From a candidate division WOR-3 bacterium (lineage in GTDB: Bacteria > SDB-A), in the NCBI GenBank assembly GCA_016934535.1, contig JAFGSQ010000021.1:1-19313 (forward strand): DNA of 19,313 bases. The letters are read 5' to 3'. A model generated the notes under the pieces. That model was given only the letters and a program-made list of their open reading frames with translations, did not search any database and had not been told where the DNA came from. Shown here one piece after another: positions 1-6,433 of this stretch. The position numbers and the translations under genes are program-made. The stretch's first letter is position 1. Each line of letters begins with the position of its first letter.

Positions 1-630
1 CGAGACTTTGAGAATTTTATACAAAAAATTCATTGATTCTGTTATGGCTTTCTCTATTCCATAACCGAATGCGAGAAATGCCGCCAAAGCCGAAGAAAAT
101 GAACAGCCTGTTCCTCTGAATTCTCCTTCAACTCTTTCAGTCCGGAACTCTTTGCCCTGGTAATATACTTTTACATGTTTTCCTGATTCGTGCCCGCCTG
201 TCACCACCGAGTTTTCCGGGCGACCCAGGATTTCAGCCTCCCGGGTATTCATTGTCACGAAATCCGGGATTTCAATGAACTGTTTTACGGCATCCGGATC
301 CATAAATTTTTTCCCCGATGTCGAAAAAAGAACTGTATTCCACACTATAACAGCCCCGGAAAATATTTTTTTTATCCTGGGCACAAGTTCTGGAAGACAT
401 ATACCGATTTTTATTGCTTGAGGACTTTCAATTAGTTCAATGTCCGATAAAACGCTGTCAACGCTTCTGAACTCAGTTCGCTTTACCGCTTCATCGTTTT
501 GGCTCGTGAAACAAGTAACTGTGCCGCCGGCATCAGCGCCCAAAATTGTCAGTATCTCAATGTCCTTTACAAATCCGGCTTTACCTGAAGGATCCAGCCC
601 AGAAAGAGCGATAACTTTTTTATTGCCCAC
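1..630 (-). CDS. thiD: Hydroxymethylpyrimidine/phosphomethylpyrimidine kinase (ThiD), 3' end outside window
   Basis: Phosphorylates 4-amino-5-hydroxymethyl-2-methylpyrimidine and its monophosphate to the diphosphate used to build thiamine, in the cytoplasm. I translated the minus strand from the GTG at 630 and found 210 uninterrupted codons to the window edge; the family is about 260 residues, so the C-terminus is missing. Visible family motifs are the N-terminal SGLDPSGKAG (usually GSDPSGGAG), TCFTSQND near residue 47, the MNTREAEIL segment near 128, and the anion-hole/catalytic GTGCSFSSA near 174. An in-frame TAA lies upstream, and GTG is the only usual start at the right place. There is no convincing Shine-Dalgarno; a promoter sits directly upstream. 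thiC of the same pathway lies on the same strand about 4.4 kb upstream. The ribokinase-fold family is secure. A pyridoxine kinase role is the main alternative. Confidence 0.88.
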   Translation of the reverse strand, partial: MGNKKVIALSGLDPSGKAGFVKDIEILTILGADAGGTVTCFTSQNDEAVKRTEFRSVDSVLSDIELIESPQAIKIGICLPELVPRIKKIFSGAVIVWNTVLFSTSGKKFMDPDAVKQFIEIPDFVTMNTREAEILGRPENSVVTGGHESGKHVKVYYQGKEFRTERVEGEFRGTGCSFSSALAAFLAFGYGIEKAITESMNFLYKILKVS

Positions 631-635
631 TCTTG

Positions 636-663
636 ATTATATTTAATAAATGCGCTAAATCAA
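636..663 (-). promoter_or_regulatory. Predicted sigma70-type promoter of thiD
   Basis: Reading the minus strand, TTGATT (663-658) is followed after 16 bases by a perfect TATAAT (641-636). Only five bases separate the -10 box from the GTG start at 630, so transcription would begin at or next to the start codon, giving a leaderless message. No start site has been measured. Confidence 0.5.
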
Positions 664-687
664 ATTAAAAAATCTAAATAAAAAAAC

Positions 688-717
688 TTGACAGAAATAA
701 AATAATGATAGTATAAA
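688..717 (+). promoter_or_regulatory. Predicted promoter of the tetR-pfpI-surface protein cassette
   Basis: A consensus TTGACA (688-693) and TATAAA (712-717) are separated by 18 bases. A second TATAAT lies at 733-738 but has no matching -35 element. An AAAGGA Shine-Dalgarno at 739-744 sits six bases before the ATG at 751. Confidence 0.6.
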
Positions 718-723
718 TCATTA
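703..723. promoter_or_regulatory. Candidate TetR-family operator over the tetR -10 box
   Basis: Perfect inverted repeat with 7-base arms, TAATGAT (703-709) and ATCATTA (717-723), around a 7-base centre. It covers the predicted -10 box at 712-717, so a bound dimer would block RNA polymerase. Length and symmetry suit a TetR-family dimer site, which suggests autorepression of the cassette. The region is A/T-rich, so a chance palindrome is possible. Confidence 0.5.
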
Positions 724-750
724 CACTATTGGTATAATAAAGGAAACTAT

Positions 751-1452
751 ATGTCTATTAAAAGAAATGATCTCGTTCGTAACTTTAAAAAAGACTACAT
801 AATCGAAATGGCTTTAAATGCATTCTTGAAAAAAGGTGTTGATAACACGACAATAGAAGACATAGCAAAAGAAACCTCATACACAAAAAAAACCATATAT
901 TCATATTTTAAAAGTAAAGAAGAAATATATGTATTCATTGGCATCAAGGCATTTGAAAAAATTGGAGAAAAATTCGACAGTATTTTGACCGGAAAAAAAA
1001 CCGGCATCGAAAAAATCTTCGCTTTAATGCACGAATACCGCTCATTTTATTCAGAAAATCCAAATCTTCTCGTCTTGCTCATAAATTGGGACATGGGTAA
1101 AGTTGACTTCAGCAAAGTAAATACTGAAACCTATGAAAAATTCAAGAATTACAATGAACGAGCTATTTTACGCGTTGAAAATGCGTTAAAACTCGGCATT
1201 GAAGACGGAACTTTCAGACCCGATGTCAATGTACATTGCACTGTCGGTCATTTTCTTTACCTTCTCAGAACAACACTGTACCAGTCTATAATCGGCGAGG
1301 CAAAAGAATGCATTTATTATTTCTCTGAGTTTGTCAAACTTTTCCTGAAAGGTTTGGAAAATAACGGGTCTTTCGAAAAATTTTGTAAATTTCATGACAA
1401 CAATGGGACAGAGGTGAAAAAGGGGGGGAATGAAAATGAAACGAAATTTTAG
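751..1452 (+). CDS. TetR/AcrR-family transcriptional regulator
   Basis: A 233-residue protein of normal family length. Residues about 10-60 form the TetR_N DNA-binding domain, with the helix-turn-helix in TTIEDIAKETSYTKKTIYSYF (written in two parts: TTIEDIAK at 33-40, then ETSYTKKTIYSYF at 41-53) and the following KSKEEIY helix. The rest is a helical ligand-binding and dimerisation domain without a recognisable ligand signature. The last about 25 residues (after FLKGLENN) are low-complexity and are encoded partly by a run of seven G. It is the first gene of a plus-strand trio, overlaps the next gene by 23 bases, and has a palindrome over its promoter, so it probably regulates itself and the two following genes. 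The gene is visibly more A/T-rich than the minus-strand housekeeping genes, which may indicate acquisition. The start is supported by AAAGGA at the right spacing. Confidence 0.9.
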   Translation: MSIKRNDLVRNFKKDYIIEMALNAFLKKGVDNTTIEDIAKETSYTKKTIYSYFKSKEEIYVFIGIKAFEKIGEKFDSILTGKKTGIEKIFALMHEYRSFYSENPNLLVLLINWDMGKVDFSKVNTETYEKFKNYNERAILRVENALKLGIEDGTFRPDVNVHCTVGHFLYLLRTTLYQSIIGEAKECIYYFSEFVKLFLKGLENNGSFEKFCKFHDNNGTEVKKGGNENETKF

Positions 1453-2068
1453 AATTTTAACGCTTGCTCTGATTTTTTCTGCTCTGACAGCAGAACCGCT
1501 TTTACCTGACAATGTGAAAGCTCTTTTTCTGATGCCTGAATATTACGGAGCCAATTACAACCTGATACGAAATTCAATAGAAGAGATGGGATGGGAAATT
1601 GTGCTTTGCGCCGTTGACGACACTGTTGCCGCATGCACGTGGTCAACTTCGCTGGGCGGATATCCAATCCCTGTCGATCTGACGACAGCTGAAATCACAG
1701 ACGTATCCGAATACGACTGTTTATTGATTATGCCCGCATCATACTGGATTTCAGATCCCTACGGGGAAATAATTGACGATTCCGTTTCTATTCTTCTCAT
1801 ACAGGAAGCTTTTTCCGACAGCATACCGGTCGCCGCATGGTGCGCTGGGGTGAGAGTGATGGCGGTGGCCGGTATAATCAGCGGAAAAGATGTCACCGGT
1901 CATTCAAGTTTTTCTCACGAATATACCGCAGCCGGAGCCAACTATCTCGGACCTGATCTTCCTCCGGTTGTGGACGGCAATATAATCACTTGCACAAGAG
2001 GCCAATATTATATGCTACAGGCAGTAATCGCTTTATCAAGGATGACAGAAAAATACATGCAGTATTAA
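1430..2068 (+). CDS. Exported DJ-1/PfpI-superfamily protein
   Basis: 212 residues from the ATG at 1430 (an in-frame ATG at 1436 has better spacing from the G7 run at 1422-1428 and may be the real start). Residues 1-21 look like a signal peptide (positive start, hydrophobic core, ALTA before the likely cut). The remainder has the DJ-1/PfpI flavodoxin-like layout: a first strand ALFLMPEYY, a YDCLLIMPA strand near 95-103, and the nucleophile elbow AAWCAG with the candidate reactive cysteine at about 138. It is followed by VMAVAGIISGKDVTGH and a VVDGNIITCTRG strand, which match the usual 'aGll.Gk.vT' and 'vvdgnlitsrG' parts of the family. The family includes proteases, deglycase-like proteins, chaperones and amidotransferase relatives, so the activity cannot be named. 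Most relatives are cytoplasmic, so a signal peptide is unusual. It is probably translated by coupling to tetR. Confidence 0.78.
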   Translation: MKMKRNFRILTLALIFSALTAEPLLPDNVKALFLMPEYYGANYNLIRNSIEEMGWEIVLCAVDDTVAACTWSTSLGGYPIPVDLTTAEITDVSEYDCLLIMPASYWISDPYGEIIDDSVSILLIQEAFSDSIPVAAWCAGVRVMAVAGIISGKDVTGHSSFSHEYTAAGANYLGPDLPPVVDGNIITCTRGQYYMLQAVIALSRMTEKYMQY

Positions 2069-2093
2069 TATTTTTAAAAAAGTGAGGATGATG

Positions 2094-4460
2094 ATGAAGA
2101 GGATGCTTATATTACTGACTCCGTTTCTTGTTCCCGTTTCCACTGCATCACAAAACAGAATTGTCTGGTCTAGGACTTACGGCGGGCAATATTCTGACGG
2201 TGGAAAGCAGGTCGTTTCGACGACAGACGGAGGCTATGCGATTATCGGTTACACGTGGCCTGTCGGTTCAACAGACAGTGATGTTCTACTCATAAAAACA
2301 GATTCGGACGGGAATCAGATTTGGTCTAGAACATTCGGAGGAAACGGTTTTGACGCGGGTTATTCGCTTGTTCAAACACAGGATAAAGGATTCGCAATAA
2401 CAGGATACACTGGTTCAAACACAGACGGAGACAAAGATCTTATAATAATAAAAACCGATTCGTCAGGTAACTTCATCTGGCAGAATTTTTTCGGCGGAGA
2501 CGGAGAAGACTGCGGTTTATGCATCCGTGAAATACAGAACGGAGACCTTGTCGTTTCCGGTTACACTGAATCTTTCGGAGCAGGACAATTCGATGTGTAT
2601 TTAATAAGAATTAATTCTTCCGGTGATTCTATTTTTGCCAAAATGTACGGTGATACGGCCTCAGAATTCGGTGCTTGTTTTGTACAGACAGCCGACGGCG
2701 GCTTCGCGATTACCGGCTTTTCCGGGTCAGGCGGAACAGGCAACAATGATTATTACCTTATTAAAACGGATGCCATGGGCATTTTTCAATGGCATACCTA
2801 TTTCAATCCAGGCAACTGCGATTTCGCGCACTCTGTAATAATAGATCATCAGGGCCGATTTATTATTGCCGGCCACGGAGACGTTCACAGTTCTGACTTT
2901 TCAAATATCATTTTAGTAAATTGCAATTCTCTTGGCGGACAGCTCTGGTCATCCCACTACGACATCGATTTATTTTACAATTTCGGAAGATCCATTGCTT
3001 TAGACGGCTATGGAAAATATATCGTCTGCGGCATGACAAAAAACAGAATAACCGGAGACAACGACATTCTTCTTCTTTCTGCAGACACATCGGGAACCAT
3101 AAACTGGCATGAAAAATACGGCTCGTCAGGTGACGATTACGCGTTTTCAGTCCTGAGAGACGACAGCGGTTTTGTCGTTGCGGGACAGACAAATTCAAGC
3201 GGTGCAGGTCATTTCGACGTAATTCTCATGCGGATGAGCAACGTCAGAGCTGACTTCACGGCGAGCCCTCTCACGGGAATTGCGCCCTTTCAAGCGGCTT
3301 TCTGCGATTTGTCAGCTGGCCGGATAAATATTCGTCAATGGGATTTCAACAACGACGGGATTATAGATTCATACGAGCAGAATCCGGTTCACACTTACGG
3401 CGAACCGGGTATTTACTCTGTCAGACTGATAGTCGGAGACGGAGCTGTCCTCGACACTCTTACAAAAATCGGGTACATAGAAGCTTTCGACGAAGAGAGC
3501 GGTGTCGAGTACAACGGAACAAACAGTTTTTCGCTCTGCCCTGCCTCGCCTGAAATAAACCTTACAGACTCTTTCACGATTGAAGCCTGGATAAAACCTT
3601 ACAGTTTCGGAGAGAACGCGAATTTGGGGATGGGCAGAGTTATTGATAAAAATTCCATTTCAATTTTTTTAGCCAAAACAGCGTTCAACTATAATTGCCT
3701 CGTCCTAAGAATGAATCATTCCGGAGGAGTCACAAGCCACTCATTCACTCCGGACAGCTCAGTTATTCTTGGCGAATGGCAGCACATAGCAGTTGCATAC
3801 AGGGCGTCTTCGGGAGAGGTGAAAATATACATAAACGGACAAGAAAAATCTCTCTCATTTCAAAACTCCCCGCAGGGTCCGCTTCAGGATAATCTCGGGA
3901 CTGACATGTATATCGGAAATTCTGCAAACAACTCAATGACGTTTGACGGTACAATTGACGAACTGAGAATATGGAATACAGTCAGGACTGCTCAGGAAAT
4001 AACCGAAAACATGGATCAATTACTGACCGGAAACGAAAACGGCCTGGCAGGATACTGGAAAATGAATGAAGCCAACGGAGACACCATATACGACTGCTCT
4101 ACGTATGATAAAAAATGTTCTCTGGATTCCACAAGATGGGTTCAGGGAACTCCCTTTTATCCGACCGGTATTCACGAAAGCCCTGTTACTGAGATTTCAT
4201 CTTCTTTCTTCTTCAAAGTATTTCCCAACACCGTCTGTTCGGAGCTTTTTTTTTCTTTCAACATTCCTGTGCAATCGAACGTTGAGATATCTGTATTCGA
4301 CCTTTCCGGCAGAATAGTTGATTGTTATACGCTCCCGGAAATTCCCGCAGGCAGTCATCGAGTGAGATATAATGTTGAAAAACTTCCGGAAAACGTATAT
4401 TTCGCAAGGCTTTCATGCGGCTTACATACTGCTAATACAAAATTCATAGTTCTGCACTGA
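2094..4460 (+). CDS. Secreted seven-repeat beta-propeller / PKD / LamG surface protein with C-terminal sorting or FlgD-like domain
   Basis: 788 residues from the ATG at 2094, chosen because GTGAGG (2082-2087) is a good ribosome site six bases away; GTG 2082 and ATGs 2088 and 2091 are in frame. A signal peptide (MKRMLILLTPFLVPVSTAS) is followed by seven repeats of about 52 residues (about 23-383), each with W-x-R-x-YGG, D-GG-[YF]-x-I-x-GYT and D-x-x-LIKTDSxG elements, as in a seven-bladed propeller. A PKD domain (about 385-466, with WDFNNDG and HTYGEPGIYSVRL) follows. Next is a LamG/concanavalin-like domain (about 470-686, FTIEAWIKPYSFG, GTIDELRIWN, AGYWKMNE). The last about 90 residues (VFPNTVCSELFFSFNIPV..., ISVFDLSGR, ENVYFARLSCG) resemble type IX-secretion sorting or FlgD Ig-like tails. 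About 14 cysteines are scattered through it. Likely a cell-surface adhesion or glycan-binding protein; the ligand is unknown. Confidence 0.85.
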   Translation: MKRMLILLTPFLVPVSTASQNRIVWSRTYGGQYSDGGKQVVSTTDGGYAIIGYTWPVGSTDSDVLLIKTDSDGNQIWSRTFGGNGFDAGYSLVQTQDKGFAITGYTGSNTDGDKDLIIIKTDSSGNFIWQNFFGGDGEDCGLCIREIQNGDLVVSGYTESFGAGQFDVYLIRINSSGDSIFAKMYGDTASEFGACFVQTADGGFAITGFSGSGGTGNNDYYLIKTDAMGIFQWHTYFNPGNCDFAHSVIIDHQGRFIIAGHGDVHSSDFSNIILVNCNSLGGQLWSSHYDIDLFYNFGRSIALDGYGKYIVCGMTKNRITGDNDILLLSADTSGTINWHEKYGSSGDDYAFSVLRDDSGFVVAGQTNSSGAGHFDVILMRMSNVRADFTASPLTGIAPFQAAFCDLSAGRINIRQWDFNNDGIIDSYEQNPVHTYGEPGIYSVRLIVGDGAVLDTLTKIGYIEAFDEESGVEYNGTNSFSLCPASPEINLTDSFTIEAWIKPYSFGENANLGMGRVIDKNSISIFLAKTAFNYNCLVLRMNHSGGVTSHSFTPDSSVILGEWQHIAVAYRASSGEVKIYINGQEKSLSFQNSPQGPLQDNLGTDMYIGNSANNSMTFDGTIDELRIWNTVRTAQEITENMDQLLTGNENGLAGYWKMNEANGDTIYDCSTYDKKCSLDSTRWVQGTPFYPTGIHESPVTEISSSFFFKVFPNTVCSELFFSFNIPVQSNVEISVFDLSGRIVDCYTLPEIPAGSHRVRYNVEKLPENVYFARLSCGLHTANTKFIVLH

Positions 4461-4520
4461 ATAGCTACAACGCTTGAGTCAACAAACTGGGGACATTCGG
4501 TAAAACGGTAAATTTCAGCT

Positions 4521-5045
4521 TTATTTCTTAGTCACAACGTCGAGGAGAAGACTGCTGTATTCTATGGCTTTCCAGTAACCATCGGCTTGTTTTGCCAAAG
4601 TGACTGGCCTCGGCGTCGCGGCTCCCGATGATTTTACGAAAATCTTATATCTGCAGTCACCCATCGCCTCGCTGTATTTATTGCTCGAAAACTCAAACGA
4701 CACAGGCATTTTTTCGATTTTGTACGCGTTGTCCGGAGAAGTTCCGAGCACATAAGAATTGAACATGTATTCTTTGCCTTTTGACTGCAACGCGATAAAT
4801 TTAAGATCAGCCTGAAAAAGTTCGAAAACACCTTCTCCCCTGTCTACGAGCCGGGAAGGGTCAACGACGGACGTTATCATTTTTTTGCCGGAATTTTCGT
4901 TTTTTACAAATTCCATGAGCGCCATAATGAGACACGCAGCCGATCCCTGGGGAGTCGTCCCTATCGCCGCAAATATTGACAGGAATTCATCCGGTGTTTC
5001 CGGTAATTTCCCTATTTTCTTTATCCAGGTATCCTGGCTTTCCAT
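4521..5045 (-). CDS. Uncharacterised 174-residue cytoplasmic protein, DUF6935-like
   Basis: I could not assign a function. The protein has no signal peptide or membrane segment. It has a helical N-terminal part (ETPDEFLSIFAAIGTTPQGSA, given here as residues about 16-36, then CLIMALMEFVKNE) and a beta-rich C-terminal half containing KSSGAATPRPVTL, then YWKAIEYSSLLLDV. That pattern of 'TPxGxAA', 'SGA..PRP' and 'WK..E.SSL' reminds me of the DUF6935 family of unknown function; I recall this from memory and rate it low. The ATG at 5045 has GGGAAG upstream. It starts 34 bases after the thiC stop on the same strand, so it is probably transcribed with thiC, though nothing ties it to thiamine. It converges with the surface-protein gene across 60 bases that show no clear terminator hairpin. 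Confidence 0.65.
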   Translation of the reverse strand: MESQDTWIKKIGKLPETPDEFLSIFAAIGTTPQGSAACLIMALMEFVKNENSGKKMITSVVDPSRLVDRGEGVFELFQADLKFIALQSKGKEYMFNSYVLGTSPDNAYKIEKMPVSFEFSSNKYSEAMGDCRYKIFVKSSGAATPRPVTLAKQADGYWKAIEYSSLLLDVVTKK

Positions 5046-5079
5046 TGTTTTCTTCCCGGCTCGTTATTGAAAAGGATCA

Positions 5080-6375
5080 TTAGTTTTCTATCTTTTTCTG
5101 AAAGGAATCTTCCAATATTTTTATCGCGCAAAAGGGTCCGCACATGGAGCATCCTTCTCCATCGTAAGGTCTTCTCTCTCTGAGAGATCTCGCTTTTTCA
5201 CCTGTGTCGACCGATAGAGAATACTGCTTCTCCCAATCGAACACTTTTCTCGATCTGGCCATCTCGATTTCCCTTTCGACGGCTCTTTTGTAACCTCTCG
5301 AAGAGTTGGCCGCCTGCGCGGCAATTTTTGAAATAATCAACCCCTGTTTTACATCTTCAATGTCGGGAAGGCAAACGTGCTCGGAAGGGGTTACGTAACA
5401 GAGAAAATCCGCGCCGTGACAAGCCGCCACAGCTCCGCCTATCGCTCCGACTATGTGATCGTAACCCGGCGCGCAGTCAGTGACGAGCGGCCCCAGAACG
5501 AAAAAGGGGGCTTCGAATGTCAGTCTTTTCGCCAGTTTGACGTTCATCTCTATCTGATCGAGATAAAGATGCCCCGGACCCTCCACCATGACCTGAACCC
5601 CCGCCGCTCTAGATCTTTCGACAAGTTCACCCAAAACAAAAAGTTCTTCAATTTGCTGGGGGTCAGTGCCGTCGGCCACTGCGCCCGGCCGCATACCGTC
5701 TCCGAGGCTGAGAGTCACGTCGTATTCTTTTGCTATTGAAAGAATTTCGTCAAAATTCCTGTAGAAAGGGTTTTCCCTGCCGTTTGAGATCATCCAGCCC
5801 GAAACTATCGCTCCTCCCCTGCTGACGACTTTCAGAATCCTTTTTGAATTGTTTATCTTTTTTAATACGTCTCTTGTTATTCCGACGTGAATCGTCATAA
5901 AATCAATGCCGTCCTCGGCATGCATGACTACCATGTCGAGAAAATCCTTCTCAGAGAAATCTATGACTTTTTTGTTTTCTTTGAAAGCTTTTACAGCGGC
6001 GTCGTAAATGGGTACCGATCCGACGGGCACCGGGCTCGCTCCTACCAATTCCCTTCTCATTTGCCTCAAATCGCCCCAAGTCGAAAGTATCATTATAGCG
6101 TCTGTTCCGTATTTAAAAGCGAGGTCTGCTTTCTTCATCTCGTCCTCGGAAGAAGAATAACCCTTCGAAGTGCCTATATTGACGTTCACCTTTACAGGAC
6201 AGTCTTTTCCTATGATTTTTGGCGACTTTATTTCGTGAAGTCTGTTTTTAGGAAGTACCGCGAAACCTTCGGCGATGTGCCCCGACATTAAAACTTCATC
6301 GAGGCCTTCCTGCCTGCACGCCATAATTAATTCGGGGCTTCTTTCTCCCTTTCTCGCGCATTCTAACTGAGTCAA
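5080..6375 (-). CDS. thiC: Phosphomethylpyrimidine synthase ThiC (short form)
   Basis: Radical-SAM enzyme that rearranges aminoimidazole ribotide into hydroxymethylpyrimidine phosphate, the step feeding ThiD. The 431 residues match the short ThiC type known from clostridia, methanogens and other anaerobes, rather than the roughly 600-residue proteobacterial type. Family landmarks are the N-terminal [18 protein letters not shown] near 64, [58 protein letters not shown] and the C-terminal cluster motif C409-x2-C412-x3-C416 (CSMCGPFC). The start is TTG at 6375: it gives the canonical N-terminus and has GAGGTG five bases upstream, whereas the ATG at 6380 is out of frame and stops after two codons. 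Only 58 bases separate it from the ABC exporter gene, too few for a TPP riboswitch. Confidence 0.96.
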   Translation of the reverse strand: MTQLECARKGERSPELIMACRQEGLDEVLMSGHIAEGFAVLPKNRLHEIKSPKIIGKDCPVKVNVNIGTSKGYSSSEDEMKKADLAFKYGTDAIMILSTWGDLRQMRRELVGASPVPVGSVPIYDAAVKAFKENKKVIDFSEKDFLDMVVMHAEDGIDFMTIHVGITRDVLKKINNSKRILKVVSRGGAIVSGWMISNGRENPFYRNFDEILSIAKEYDVTLSLGDGMRPGAVADGTDPQQIEELFVLGELVERSRAAGVQVMVEGPGHLYLDQIEMNVKLAKRLTFEAPFFVLGPLVTDCAPGYDHIVGAIGGAVAACHGADFLCYVTPSEHVCLPDIEDVKQGLIISKIAAQAANSSRGYKRAVEREIEMARSRKVFDWEKQYSLSVDTGEKARSLRERRPYDGEGCSMCGPFCAIKILEDSFQKKIEN

Positions 6376-6394
6376 TTCATCACCTCTTTTTCAT

Positions 6395-6423
6395 AAATTA
6401 CAACAAATAATATTCGCGGTCAA
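6395..6423 (-). promoter_or_regulatory. Weak candidate promoter for thiC
   Basis: On the minus strand TTGACC (6423-6418) is followed after 17 bases by TAATTT (6400-6395). The -35 box is good and the -10 box poor. If used, it would give a leader of about 12 bases, including the GAGGTG ribosome site, again leaving no space for a riboswitch. Confidence 0.3.
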
Positions 6424-6433
6424 ATACAGTTCG

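Noticed and set aside
4461-4520. Bidirectional terminator between the convergent genes
   Set aside because: Only a short TTGAGTCAA palindrome (4474-4482) and no G/C-rich stem with T run; cannot be supported.
6372-6380. ATG at 6380 upstream of thiC
   Set aside because: It gives ATG-AAT-TGA only and is out of frame with ThiC; the TTG gives the canonical protein.
6376-6433. TPP riboswitch before thiC
   Set aside because: The gap is too short and no aptamer-like helices are seen.
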